64,000 bases of DNA, from assembly GCF_000003815.2 (NCBI RefSeq), contig NC_049979.1, positions 17,282,493 through 17,346,492 on the forward strand, written 5' to 3'. Shown here in pieces: positions 36,101-64,000 of this stretch (position 1 is its first letter; the number at the start of each line of letters is the position of its first letter). Below the pieces are notes generated by a model. It worked only from the letters and a program-made list of their open reading frames with translations, did no database searches and was not told where the DNA came from. The stretch is from Branchiostoma floridae. Its lineage: Eukaryota; Chordata; Leptocardii; Amphioxiformes; Branchiostomatidae. A program made the translations under genes and the position numbers.

Positions 36101-39100
36101 CAACAATGCAGAAAGTAGGAAATGGAGACGGCTCACCTTCTTCAGTTTGGTAGGGTTATGTTCTTCCACGTGCTTCAGGTTGTGCCTAATGCGCACGCGC
36201 AGCTCGGACCCGTCGTTGTAGAAGGCCGAATCGGCGGTTGTCATGGAAACCAGCGTACCACGTGTCGCCTCCTTCTTTTCCAACACCTGAGAAACAAAAT
36301 GATGTATAAGTCAGAAAAAAATTCATATTAACATAATATGCATATGCGCCTGCCTGGTACTAGGTTCCGAGCCACATGCAGTAAAAGCACATGAGAAGAG
36401 TAGCTATCCCTGAGTAATGGTCCCTGCTTTCATATACTATATGAATGTCATCTGTCTTTATTCAAACAATCCATCGATGACTTTTTTTACATCAATATGG
36501 TTTCCTTCATAAAGCACCATCTTCGAATTCCCAAAACACATCCCCATCCCAAGATAACTGCGAGTACAGAGTACACAATATAACCACGGGAGTATACATG
36601 ATTTCCCTGCGGGCCACCAAATCACCTAGTGAATTACCTCTGTTCAGTCAGTTCGGTCAATAGACGATTTTGTCTTTTGCACAATAAGAAACAAGCACCA
36701 CAAGTTTGCCCAGGAGAAAGCAAATACATCTTGTAGTGTGCTAAACGATAATGATATATTCATCATTGTATTTTGTAAGGTCAGATGACCAAAGGGAAAA
36801 GTTGCCAAAACGGTACAATAAGCTGGGATAGATTGCAATAACGACCGGTACGGTTTGTCTTTCCAGTGAGTAATGTAACAGTGCCATCTATGTTCGGACC
36901 TAATGTTCAAAAGTTAACTGTGAAGTCACTTTAACTGTCTAGTCAGCGTGGCGGGTTGGGGATCGTGTGCCCGATGATAGATCATCTGTTGTAGAAAAGG
37001 TAACGTAAGTTATTCTAAGACCATATTCCATGGTTGACACGTTTCATCTTATTGATCCTCCATTTTTTCATCATCCAGTCACTTTTCATTCATTATGGTT
37101 CTATTCACATCCTACCTTCGCGACCAAAGCTACCAAGGCTGGTCTCTACGTTACTTTGTTCCACTCTTTTCAATAACGGTCTCTTCGTCCCTGGGCTCTT
37201 TTCTTTCTTGCCAATACACATCAATCCAATTTTCTGTCACTGGAACTTCCACAGACAATTTCATCTCATCTAGGCACAATTACATTTCAAACAAGACCCA
37301 GATGAGACGATCTGTCTCCCTGTCGGGTCTGTGATGTCCAATCAAGCAGTGCAACACAGGCTGCTGTCCAACTCACCGGCACGTTTGTTTTGGTTGGTTA
37401 AACCAAACCAAAACCAAACCAAACGTTTGTGAGGGACTCATAACGATAAACCAGGGAGGTGACATTGTGTTTTGAGAAATGATGAATCATATCACGTTAT
37501 CAAGTACAACATTACATCAATCAATCCCCATGTTTCTGTAAATCAATCAGCCTTACCTGCACGACTCCCGGGACGGCATCAGTGCAGTACACTTTGACCT
37601 GTGGGGAGATAATTCAGCAGATTGTGAGTAAATATCGCTGACAATTCCGGAATGAGCAAGCTCTTAATACAATTTGTACGACGACGATCTAGTCCCTCGT
37701 ACCCAATAGACGAGGTGGCAAGATTTCTCCACGCTGATAGCACACAGTAATGGATCACCCGGGGTTCTACTGTCTCGTGTTGTACTGAGCCATATATCAC
37801 AATATACATAGCGGCACAAACATCCATTTGAGGATTACAAGAGAGTGCTACTTGGCGTTTGAATGAGCCTTGTCGGCAAATAAACAGATTCGTAGGTACA
37901 GGTAGTTAAAGTTTTGTGAGGGGAAAGGTAATTGTACGATCTTGAATATTTTTGCAATGTACAACGTGCTGTAATTCTTATCTAGAGGTAACTCTAGTGG
38001 CTCTATCACTTTTTTTGAGAGGACATTTTAGTTATATCGCATACACCATGGACCATTTACAAGTTGCAATGAGTGCAGACCTGTTAGTTTGGGGCTTTGG
38101 GCAGTGCCATAAAGACTGACATCTCATCATGTACTGATAGTTTTACTCACACTACCTATATATTGGGGTACTAGTATGTGTTTTCCTGACACAACTCGTG
38201 AATCAAAAGCTAAACAAACTGTTACAAGTGTGTGTTTTTCTTTTAGACATCCATTGTTTTACCCTTCATATCACATCCATAGAATGTATCAAGGGCCCAC
38301 ACAAAGTACGTCAGTCACTGCAGAAATACACAGGATTATCTCGATTACGATGATGGTTCTAACACAAAGGAGGAGGATTATGAGAGAGCCAACCGTGACA
38401 CATGACCTTTCCAATTGATAATGGATAGTTGTCGTTGTTATAGTCACTGTCATGGCGCCACGTAAAACAACAAAGGCTTTGAACCTACAGGAGAACAATG
38501 GCGACCCGGTCTATATACACACGGGAAGTACGGAATGTTACAGTGTACTTGATCGTAACTTCTGAGTTCCTCTTGGCAGCGAAGATTATTCTGCAGGGTA
38601 TGGTACAGTAGCAAACAGCTACTGTTGTCATTCCACCTAGGCGTTGTCAGTGACTGGATCTTAATAGTGCGCGTACAAGAGATACACAAAGACGCCTTTT
38701 ATGACATCTGGAGATCTTAAGATCGCAATCTGACCCATAAATGTATGTGTGTGATTATTTGCTTACAGACGATACACGTAAGCCTTAAGTTTACTTCAAG
38801 CATTAGCTTTGATGTCAGCTTTAACTAAGCAAGTAGGAAGTATATTTGCCAAATTCTAGTCAAATATAAACAGAAGCCCACATAATGAAAACACAATAGA
38901 TAGAAATAGTTTTCTATTTGAATCAATGAACAACAGCTGCAACTGTCAATATGACCATTAGACAAATTGGTCTTTCTAGACGGATAAATCGTTTCATCAT
39001 TGTATGCATGTTTGAACTGACCTTGACCATGCCTTTGGCCCTGATGAGGTGAAGATACGCGATGATCTTCACTCTCTTACAGATCAGGACGTCATCGTTC

Positions 39101-39813
39101 TCTTCTCTTCCCAACAGGACATAGGCACCTGGAACTCTTGTCTGCATGCTGACTGTTCCCTGGTCCACGTCAGGTCTGATCTCTTCCTCACCTCCCACTG
39201 TATCGAACCACTCAGGCTCTTGTGTGTTAAAGATGATGCCTTCATTGTAACAGACCCTGTACTTCCACCCTCCCTCTCCCTCCTCGTCTTCTTCCACCAG
39301 AGCTGAGTGTGGGAACACGAGGGTGGCGGGCAGGTTCAGCTTGCCGAAGTGAGGTCCGAAGTAAACGGTGGGGCTGAGAAGGGATTCCGCCAAGTCTGAT
39401 AAAACTGGGCGGTAGTCCTTGTGCCAACTTAAGCCGAGATAAACTTGTATTGTCTCGCCTTCGGGCACTGCTCCCATGGGAACGTTAAGGCGTACACCTA
39501 CCTCGGGCAGTTCCAGCTCTCCCCCTGACGTGTCGAGCCATTTACTCAAGAAGGTTGATCTCCTTTTCTTCGGCCAATCTTCGTCCTCAGATTTTCTGGG
39601 ACTTCTAAATGGAAGATTCCAGGCAGCCCAGCTGCCATTGCCGCTCACGGACATGGCGCTGCCGTAACTGTTGTTCAGCGAGTCGGTCTCTGACTCGAAC
39701 TCGGAGTTGAAAGAGTCCAAACGGCATAGTTCCGGGGGTGGTCGTGTGTTGCATGCTGGCTCTAACACCTGTTCCCCCGCCATCGTTGTACAGACTGGTG
39801 CAGCTTCGGGCAT
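30179..39813 (-). CDS. Tandem ZU5-UPA / ZU5-UPA protein, UNC5-tail-like
   Basis: Seven minus-strand exons: 39813-39022, 37598-37557, 36286-36137, 34280-34110, 32252-31206, 30982-30842 and 30571-30179. Every junction is phase 0, giving 911 residues. The start is supported by an in-frame TAA six codons upstream. Module 1 is ZU5 (about 90-235; GGELELPEVGVRLNVPMGAV) and UPA (about 255-370; VKVYCTDAV, then SIWHQSSPFCIFKF). A Ser/Thr/Asp-rich linker (386-550) follows. Module 2 is ZU5 (about 552-700; GAELLIPPKAIPDGEQV) and UPA (about 705-860; NIRVYCINDTADALE, matching the UNC5 UPA signature, then SVWRNQFPVRTFVLCHTD). There is no signal peptide, membrane helix or death domain, so it is probably cytosolic. 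ZU5-UPA units can form closed supramodules or bind death-domain proteins in UNC5, PIDD1 and ankyrins, so an adaptor or decoy role is possible but unproven. A 45-bp in-frame duplication lies in the last exon. The large introns (32253-34109, 34281-36136, 36287-37556, 37599-39021) hold only repeats that I can see. Exon 6 (30842-30982) is the weakest link. Confidence 0.8.
30391..30480 (-). repeat. 45-bp tandem duplication inside a UPA-domain exon
   Basis: Two adjacent 45-base units, 30391-30435 and 30436-30480, differ at two positions. In the minus-strand frame each encodes a 15-residue unit containing MHAYQERRPDPTEN, so the frame is kept. The other UPA modules in the window have only one copy of the corresponding segment. 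Confidence 0.9.
35605..35800. mobile_element. Foldback (palindromic) MITE in an intron of the tandem ZU5-UPA gene
   Basis: Two arms of about 80 bases (roughly 35605-35685 and 35718-35800) are near-perfect reverse complements. The outer ends are gcaattgtggctaacggcc and its complement with one change. The inner parts include gttttcaacagaacaaa and ttgttctgttgaaaac. A short spacer joins them. No clear target duplication is visible, and it has no coding capacity. Such a palindrome would form a strong hairpin in the pre-mRNA. Confidence 0.8.
37384..37424. repeat. Short AACCAAACC-type inverted/simple repeat
   Basis: The run ttttggttggtt is followed directly by several aaccaaacc units, making a small low-complexity foldback within an intron. 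No function is indicated. Confidence 0.6.
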
Positions 39814-42800
39814 TCCGTTAAAACCGTCTTAGAGATTACCCATTCCAGGTCTTTTCAGTGCATGACATCGGGAGAAACCAGGGTAATTACAAGTCCAACC
39901 ATCCCGCGTGTGGCAAGATGCGCGGTCCCGAGAGTGTTTCACGCACAGTTGACGTACAGGGTTTATGACGACGTTCAAACCAATAGCACGCGATCCATGT
40001 ACCATAACGCGTGCGTAGCTGTCACAGCGGTCAGATGAAGGCGTCGACCGTTACCAAGTTATGGAAGGCGTTTCCTTTCAGCGTTGTTAGTCCGTTTGAC
40101 TGGACTCTTGGTGTGCTGTGACCATTTTGACTCGGCACGTACTCGACATAACGCCTACTCTGCGCTGGTGTCCTCCAGGCGAGGTGCGGTTGGACCGGTT
40201 TTCTCTCATAATCAGTCCGCCTGAGGGGCAGTGCTGGGCAGGTGACAATGCTATATTGTATTCGGACAGTCACCACGAAAGCGTATCGGCTTCAGAAAAC
40301 AAAGTGATGATAGTTTAAGGGCTAGATGACTTGTCACTGTGCGTGGCAATCAATGTTAGCAAAAATAAAACAACTCCTTTGTCGGCAATCATTTTATCTG
40401 TAGTTATCTTTTATAGTTACATTTCTCTCTATACAGCCGAATAAAATCTTTTATAGTTTAATGGTAAACTTATCTGTCCCTGCTGATCAATGTTTTACCT
40501 TTAGTTTTCTATGTACCATTTTTTATAGAATTTTGTTATTGCTAGCTACACCCCAGAGACTTTCCCTTTAATTGCATGGTCGCTGTTAGAAACATGATTG
40601 TAACGTTTTGGAAGCCAGGTGCTAGACTACATGCCCACCTTGCGGAGTACAACTATACTGCAACGAGGATAACAGACTCACGCGCAAGTTGATCTCGCCA
40701 TGAGGCGCTTTTCCTCCACAATTTGTATCAATGGAGCTGTCAGAATCTCTGCAGCACAATACTGGCTTTTAATGATGATAAGTGGTTGATGGATCAAACT
40801 TTATTGCGCCCAAGAGTGGGATCATATCGTCTTTATGAGGCAGAATATCTGTAAACAGCCGCCAGCAGCGGGGGAAGGCGTTAGAAACCTCATTTTACAT
40901 TCCAAGTGTGTAGCACTGACGTTTCTGCTCGATAGGCGGGGAGCACATCTCAAATTCCCCTTCCAAGAATTAGAGCGTTATTAATGATTCTTTGAAAATA
41001 CCAAGGAGACTAGAGTCAAAGTCACAAGCTAACTTTTTTAAGGTCACATTTTTCTAAAGTCCATAGGCATATGAGTCAATGGAACCAAGCCAGAAAATCA
41101 AATGGCTGGAAAAAGGCCAAGTTGTCTATAGAGGTTACATGGAATCATTTGTTATTGAATATTCTTTTCGGTTTTTTTCTTACATGGTGACCACAAGTGT
41201 AATGTGGAATTCGCTATTCTACTGGGAAGGTCATCCGCGTCAGCGCAAGTCTTATAACTGACCTAAGAAACTTCAAGCGTATAGTGAGCAACACCTTAAA
41301 CCTTGATCACAATACTGCGACAGGCGATAATATCTTTGATATATTCTGTACCTGCACACTTGTATTTCCACACACGGCCCCTATGTGAGCATACTTGTTG
41401 GATGTCACTGCACTGAGATCAGATCGGCTCCATCTACGGAGGCTGACGTGTTGCAATTTGCTGAGTTTATCGATCAGATCATGTTCCGCTTTCCTCGTTA
41501 AAACTGCAACAAGTCTGACAGGCCAGGTGACTAATCATGGCGGCAAATCGATCCTCCGGTTTATTCTGCTATCGGAGAAAACTTGGGGAGGTCCCTGCGT
41601 TTCCATCCACCCAGTATCTGCTTTTCCTTTCTTCTCCACTCGAAGAGCCTTGCGCAAAGACAGTTCGGAGAGAAGGCAGACAGCATCAAATGTGAAGATT
41701 ATATTCCGATCGGCCCGAATCCTCCCATCTACTTGCCCCTGCAAGTGTGCATCAGGTCAGGAGACACCCCGAGTAGGAGACGTCAGGGCGTGGTACAGAT
41801 CACCCGCATCATTTATTCATACCATGTACCAGGAATCAGCATACGGATGCCATCAATACGTGCACTTGCAGTCCTATCAATCTTGCAATTAATTGCAGCT
41901 TTACATAATACAAGATAGAATTTTTTGTCCAAATTGGTCTGTGGAACCATCCCCCCCCCCGTCCCCACAACGAACGGTCTTCTATCACGTATATCAATCG
42001 AAACGGTAGGATTATCACCTTTAAATGTAGCCCACTTGCTAGCAGTTTTTATGTGGGTGGTTGTCCAGCAGTCGAATTGCCCATCATATATGGATGATGT
42101 CTGATGACAGATACATGATGCTCGTTGACATATTGATCCTAAAGTTAAATGGACCACGGACATGCAGCACATACATTTGGTCCTGTGTCAGGATATGCGG
42201 GTCCATGTTACCTCCTGGTGGTGCCCGTCGTGGTGCGTGTCACAACCTATCCTGCTGTACGCCTCACTTACATTCCAGATACCACTGGAATACCGGCTGT
42301 TTGAGAGTGAAATTAACCTAAATTTTTACCCCATTTGCGCTGCTCAAGATAACGCAATTTCAGCGTTTCAACTTTAATGATGATTTCCGATATTTGAGAG
42401 AATGCATTTTCGGTGATGAAATGACTGGTATTTAATTTCCCGTGTGAATCACAGCAGCATGTTCTTGTTCCGATCACCCGGTTGTCCAGATTAGCGGCAG
42501 TAAATTCAGCCGGAGAGCAGAATCTGACATGTATGATGATAATGGGACATGTTGATGCGAAACAGAATCAGACTTGGATGATTAAGGCACCGGAAATATC
42601 TGAAGGCATCACTTGTGACGGTTACGTCATTCATTTACTGAACTTTAAAAGACTAATCTGTACATCTGTACATCTGGGTCGTAAATGTCAACTGGTTTCC
42701 AAGAAAGCATATCAACATATTATATAACTAATGCTACGAAGTACAAATTGTTGCTTCATTGCCCATCGATCCCCTCCTCCCCTCCCATAACCTTCACATT

Positions 42801-45800
42801 CCCATCACCACGCGTGCTTACAAAGGAAATCTCCTAACACCGATTTGAAGATCTGGAGGGTAGATGGATTGGGGAGCGCGGACATCCATCATACCTGGGA
42901 ATCCTTCCAGGAGGAGCCGGGTCAGTACTCTGTGGACCGCCCCACGTGCGACAGCTAAGGTGTGAACTTTGGCAAACGTTAATCTAGGATCTCTGCCAAC
43001 CGCCGGTAATTCTTCCAGAGAACAGTCAGCGGGGAAGGAGCTATCCGTCATGAAGAAGCAGGGCAGAGGCAAATGGTACTTAATTGATTGCCTGACCAGT
43101 GTGTATGTTGCAACCATGGAATATACCAATCGCATACTCTTGCGAATTGCAAAACGTTAGAATATTTACCTTTTCACGATGGCAACCATATCAAAATATT
43201 GATAATGGTCACAACAGTTTCAAGAGGAACTATAAAATGCAACAATTACTCGCACTGAATTTGTTTGTATCTTTTATGATCTGTGGCGTCTGTAGTTAAA
43301 AGATTACACAATCTGAATCCATCCCCACCACCAATGGAGCTGATTGGCTGTCGCTGTTTGCATGGTTCCATGCTGTTTGTCTCCGCACCGAATCACCATG
43401 GAACCGGCCAACAAAGTGGTCAAAGGACGGCCTGAAATGGTAAATAGATGAACATGCCCCATTATTAAGCAAATCTGGTAAATTTGTTTTTTAACAAGAC
43501 TATATCGTTTTTTTATTTGTTTGGACTATGATCCATGAAACCCATAAACTATGAATGTGTTTTATTATGGACACACGGCAGGCACTCTTCCCCCTACAGT
43601 GTTCCTTGTCTAGGTTTCAATAGCTCTTGATGTCTAACACTCGACTGCATTTCCGATGACCCTAGCTTTACTGATAATGAAGAAGTGTCTTCTCAATGAT
43701 GAATTTTACATGAAAGCGGCGCGTTTTAAGATAAGTGAGATGTGGAAAACCATTGAGCAAGGCACCGTGCAAAAAAATATGATCTTCATATTGGCGTAAG
43801 AATGAAGCAATCATCCTGCATAGTGTTTGTTCATGTTGGAATATTTCAATGTGTAACAAATTACAGCATAGCTTTTTATATTACCATACAATGTCACGTT
43901 ATCTAGTATTCTCGCATAAATAGACCTTTACATTGATCAATATGGTTTTTGATTTTAACCTGGGAATGTCGGCTTCAAGCAGTGATGCAAATAGCAGTAT
44001 CGTTCAAACGTTCGTTTTCCCCCCGCCAATTGATAGCAGCAACATTCATACTCTGTAGATGTTGGCGATATAAACATAGTTTACTATAGTTCATACAGCT
44101 GATAGATACGTTAGGCATGCCTTATCTTTAAATCTCGTGTTTTCAAATGAAGAGCCGCGTATCTGCTTGACAGATGATGCTATGGTAAGGCCTTGTGCGT
44201 TTATCTCAAAACAGAGAGATCACAGTACACAAAGATAAAAAGAACAACAAGACAGAAAAGGGGCAGACTATTCTCTTCAGTATCAAGGTAGAGTGTAGTA
44301 GAAACAACATAATCGAATGCGATAGTCAGAACAAGACATGTGTCTTCTTCTACTGACAGATCACTACATAGAGGATGGGAACGGTAAAGAAAACGTATTT
44401 CCGAGGGCTTACTAGTACATGTAAGATCAAGACAAACTGGTTTGGAAGTCAAACATGGATAACCGGCTGTGCTGGTACAGGTCTGTCCGAAATAATGTAC
44501 TCATTAAGTAAAAAACCCCTCAACAATGACCAATTCCAGAATAGGCCCATCTCTACTGCGAGCATTCCAGTGGCGTTATCCGTGTTGCAAATGAAACAAT
44601 TATTGAGATCTCTCTAATCTACACTCAAAACCTCCCATAGTCTGCAGCGAACGAGTATGATGTGAGACAAATCATGCAGGTTTTGACAGCGCCTCAAGCT
44701 CGGCGGCATGTTCCCGAGGAGTTCGCCTGATTGATGTGGACTCATGGCTCACTGCAACAAGAACGTCTTGGATCGTCCTTCTTCATGTCAATAAACTATT
44801 TTCTCGCCACGATGAAGTCAATGTCCTCGTTTACTGTCCAGACTCTGTCCGAGAAGTGCGAGGTACAAAATATCATCATTTATTCTCCGAATCGTCCGCT
44901 GTCCACTCAATAGAAATTGATTCCGAATAAATCATATTACCGGCATGCCTGCTATCATAGCAGCCAAGCCTCTTCCCAGTCGATACTTCACAGCAGCAGA
45001 TCTATGTGGAACACACTTTTAAATCATAAGGTGACTTGCAAAACAGATGGGTAGGTTCATTCAACATTACTTAGTGAGCGGCATTGTCCATACCAAAGGA
45101 CCCAGGCTCATAAAGAACACCTGGTCTCCTTGCTACACTGTCGGGTTGACATTTCCAGCGTCTTAGTTTATGATCCTGGCCCAGCCTGTGCGATACCTTC
45201 ACGTCAGGTGACTGCAAGACGTGTCTGAGTTGCTCACAGATCGATGCTGCATGTTTATTAGTATTGTTTTATTATTCTGAATCACTCGATGGGCGTTGCC
45301 CAGTTGGACACGAGTTGCTCGTTCGGGGCCGGGGAGCGTGACGGACATCTGTCACTCTGGGAATCGAGTGCCGTCGTGCGGAGGAAAGATTACCGTACAT
45401 TATTATGAGATAATGAGTCCTCCGTCATGCCTTAATGGTCTGTTATCGGAGGGGATATCTAGAGCAGCAGGACGGTGGAATGTGGATAGTCATAATGTGG
45501 AGTTCCTTCCCAAACGCCCTCTTCTTCTCATATGTCCCAAAACACAAGCCATGATTCTGTTCGAGCCAGCGATATCACAAGAAAAATGTCATAGTTCGGG
45601 TCTGTAAATACATACTTATTGATATTTCGTCCTATGATTGTGACTTACTGGGAGTAAACACTCATACGAATTGAAGAGACTGGACTCAGAAGTTGGAAGA
45701 ACTCGGGTCTGTATATTGCTTATGTCGTGACGTGTGCAAACTTGACCTCTCTGGGTCACCAGACTGACCTACTCTAAACGGGGGTGTTTCTCACTCCTTA

Positions 45801-48240
45801 CAATTGTATCACTTTCCCAATGTTTTCTTTGTGTGGTGCTCATGAAACTTTTAAGTGGCTGTTGTAACAACAGCTGGTCGTTATGAATTTGAAACGAACC
45901 TCACAGTGCCATGGCAGTGTGTTTGAATGTAGGAGTCTACAAATGTTGATTGAATGATTTATACGTCCTGATAGATGGGATAGGGTGGGGCGATGAGAAA
46001 ATTGTCTTTAGACTACATTCACGTAATCACATATCAATCAATCAATTGATCGCCCAATCAGTCAATCACTATTTAAGTCGAACAGTCAAACAATCAATAA
46101 GTTGACCAATCAGCCAAAAATCAATCAATTGTTCAATCAATCAGTTTGTGAATCGCCTTATAACTCGACCTTTGATACCTACAACATATGACTATGCAAC
46201 TGCAACTTTCGGACATCATTCCTCTGTAATAACTAAAGTGTGGTGCCGCTTCCCGTCGTATGGACATACCATTGTCACATCAGTGAACAAATCAAATCAC
46301 ACTGAAAGCCATAGCCACGGCTTCAGGGGAGTAGTGAAATGTGGGTCACATTAATTCGCAGTAATTCACTTAGCCATATGGTTCTCAATTTTGAAAAATG
46401 GGCCTACCGAACCGACAGTGAAATTGATCACTCAGTAAACGGAGACTCGTCTTTTAAAGCGTTTCCACTAGTCCGTGTCATCTTGCAGTAGAACCTACAA
46501 CTCAACACGTAAATGAATGCCATCTTGTCTTTACTTTCATTAGATAGATTAAGGAGTTATTTACGCCTGTGCTTGTATGTAGTGTATTCGTCGAACAGAA
46601 TAAAGGGAAGAGGAAAGAAATAAGTCAGGTATACATAAATTTCAAACATACATTGTGGTTAACATCTAGGTTAAACTGCTTTTACTCTATTCCAAATGTT
46701 TTTTGCAAACCGTCTTTCTTGCTCTTGTCATGAGTTGTGTAAAATTTCACGAAAATATCAACATCGGACCGAACATATAACCTCATTGATTGGACTTCAG
46801 AGTATTCTACGCCATGGGGACTAAAGGAGGTGGATGCCATGCATATCGCCACTGCCTAAGCTTTCTCTCAGTGTTGCTCATGGTCCAATAAACGTGTCAT
46901 TTACAATTCGACGACAAAAGTGTAGAAACATTAGCTTTCAATGGGCAAAGTGCGCCACATTCGGTAAGGCAAGCGCCTGACAGAAAGTGGTTTAAAATAT
47001 CATCAAATGGCACGCAGTGTGAGTCGTCGGGGAAAATTATTAAGTAACTCCAGTTTGCAGCACGTATAAGTGATATTTCTCCCGGATGAAACATCATTTT
47101 TCCGCGCCATCAAGGGTCCAGACGGTTCAAAATCGCACAGAAATGCAATTAAGGGTAATTTCGTTCCAAGGCCAGGATGCGTTATGGTCTCTCTCCATAT
47201 AACTTTGCGCAAGGCCCATAATAAAGTGATATAGCTCCCGGCAATGCAGCACAGTGGGGAGTGCGATCGCATAGGCCAACGGCATTCTGTTGAGGGCGGT
47301 GGCTCCATGGAAATTTACAACGATCCATTGTAATATAGGCGAGAAAAAAAAAGCGCAACCCGAAGCACATTTCTTTTTAAGAATATTAAAAGTGATCCAT
47401 ACTTGTATGATATTTTGGGCGAAAGGGGGGTGATTGGAGCACGGGGAGACGCAATTACCCGATGTGATATTGGTTTTCTCTAGCCGTCAGTTCGCCATGA
47501 ATAGTTATTGATTTTTTTCTGCTTCCCTGGGAAGCGCGCGCGCGGCTGGAGTGATGACATCACCGCTAACGGACGCCCTTTTGAATGCAGTCAGCACCAT
47601 TTCTGAGAGAGACAAACACAGAGAAGGAAAGGCGAAATTAACGTCGCCAAAATATTCCCGGCAGCTTATCGGCTGCGGGAGCATCAAAGGGATGTCGGCC
47701 GTACGATGGCTTGAATGGATGTATTGCACATCAGGATGACGACGGGGCTATTGGGTGGCAATACAGCTCTCGTATGAAGAGGAATGTCCTGGGATTCACC
47801 GTGGTTGGGCAACCGTGGTAGGACCTCACGTAGCCCGGTGTGGGACCGAGTCACACGTGCGAACGAGATTCCGGTGGAGACTGTTGCCCAGTGAAACAGG
47901 CACTGCGACTTACGGCAAACTGTAACTTCTTCATATCAGGTACGAGGTTAAGATTAAGACAGTACAGACTTCTTTCATTGAAAGATTTTTGCGAATTTCA
48001 CTTTCACTGTTGCTTCACGATGGTAGGCGTGGCTACTAGAAGCCCGGGAATGCACGGATACGACAACAGATGTCGATTAGATACAATGTCGGCCACGTGA
48101 GTGAATGTGCAGCATAAAAGACGATTGTACAAAAAAGAAGGTTTTTCTTATTTGTGCTTTGAATTCCTACAGACCGACTGGTTTCCCTATGTGGAAGGTG
48201 TCCTCAGGTGAGGCAACAGTCTCGCATTCATACCTGCAGA
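39814..48240. other. Gene-free block between divergent genes
   Basis: More than 8 kb separates the tandem ZU5-UPA start from the EML5/6 promoter. The open frames present (for example 41395-41892 on plus and 42818-43135 on minus) lack splice signals, domain motifs or plausible protein composition. An imperfect CAAT-type simple repeat lies at about 46026-46145. The part from about 46850 to 47760 is of mixed composition and not obviously repetitive, including atgatgacatcacc near 47550, and could hold regulatory DNA. I cannot identify a gene. Confidence 0.5.
46026..46145. repeat. Imperfect CAAT/TCAATCAA simple repeat
   Basis: About 120 bases are dominated by degenerate tcaatcaat and caatcagtc units. 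It is low-complexity sequence with no coding content. Confidence 0.7.
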
Positions 48241-48249
48241 AACGGCAAC

Positions 48250-63540
<15,291 letters not shown>

Positions 63541-63551
63541 CACACTAATTA

Positions 63552-63941
63552 TTGAAGCAAGCTAGTTATAAATCACTAGAACACCAGCTCATGACACCTG
63601 TAAATATAATAGATGGTAGTAGGACACCATCAACCGAAGTACACTCTAGGCTGGGCTGGAAGGACATTAAGGCAACACATAAGTACTACAATGCCGTACT
63701 TGTCTACAAAGCTCTGAACAGCAAACTCCCACCCTACATGCGCCAGATGTTTGTCTATTGCCGAGACCAAAGCACAAGAACAACCAGGCAAAGCACAAGT
63801 AATCAACTTGCTGTCCCAAAACCCCACCGAGAAACCTTCAGAAGAGCCATCGCCTACCGTGGACCCACCATCTGGAACAGTCTACCACCGGACATACGCA
63901 CAGCCCCAACTCTGGCTTCCTTTAAGAGACTCTTAAAGTAA
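63552..63941 (+). pseudogene. 3' fragment of a second, divergent LINE open reading frame
   Basis: A frame of about 129 codons ends in TAA. It encodes the C-terminal region of a non-LTR polyprotein (HKYYNAVLVYKALNSKLPPY, ETFRRAIAYRGPTIWNSLPP, LASFKRLLK). The same region of the intact LINE in this window has the related WNSLAADQ...FKNGL, but identity is low, so it is a different subfamily. No endonuclease or reverse-transcriptase part precedes it; it is a 5'-truncated copy in the EML5/6 intron. Confidence 0.8.
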
Positions 63942-64000
63942 CGGGAACGGCCAATTGAACGGACTTGAATAATGTAGCAGTTTCTATCATGTATTCTGTA

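Noticed and set aside
41395-41892. 165-codon plus-strand frame in the gene desert
   Set aside because: No recognisable motif, no plausible splice partners and random-looking composition.

Overview
This is eukaryotic, intron-rich DNA, most likely from a lancelet (Branchiostoma). The inference rests on vertebrate-like orthologues (C1orf198, PUS10, C1GALT1, EML5/6) with short phase-matched exons, many small terminal-inverted-repeat elements, and a 2A-bearing CR1/L2-like retrotransposon. There are no operons, CRISPR arrays or recognisable RNA genes. Gene models were assembled by hand from GT/AG sites, reading-frame continuity and remembered family sequence, so exon ends are predictions; no search was run.

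Layout. 100-210: last exon of an unidentified + gene. 735-2273: two nested DNA transposons. 4104-7709 (-): C1orf198/DUF4706 orthologue, head-to-head across 149 bp with PUS10 (7859-14647, +, 18 exons). 16288-20064 (-): C1GALT1-like core-1 galactosyltransferase, convergent with PUS10. 22172-29118 (+): a single-pass receptor with an EGFR/furin-type cysteine-rich ectodomain and an UNC5-type ZU5-UPA-death-domain tail. 30179-39813 (-): tail-to-tail with it, a 911-residue protein with two consecutive ZU5-UPA modules and no transmembrane or death domain. 39814-48401: a gene-free block. 48402 to the window end (+): first three coding exons of an EML5/EML6 orthologue, whose 13 kb first intron holds an apparently full-length, intact LINE (51435-55259) with a 31-bp target-site duplication.

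The most unusual content is the ZU5-UPA pair at 22-40 kb. One gene encodes what looks like a cell-surface death-domain receptor and its neighbour encodes a tandem ZU5-UPA protein that could be a soluble partner. The three UPA modules share two phase-0 introns at homologous positions, so they probably arose by local duplication. The receptor also carries two DSGxxS motifs and has a consensus kappaB site 130 bp upstream of its start codon, which suggests, but does not show, a link to NF-kappaB signalling. The other genes look like conserved housekeeping genes: tRNA/RNA pseudouridylation, O-glycan synthesis and microtubule binding.
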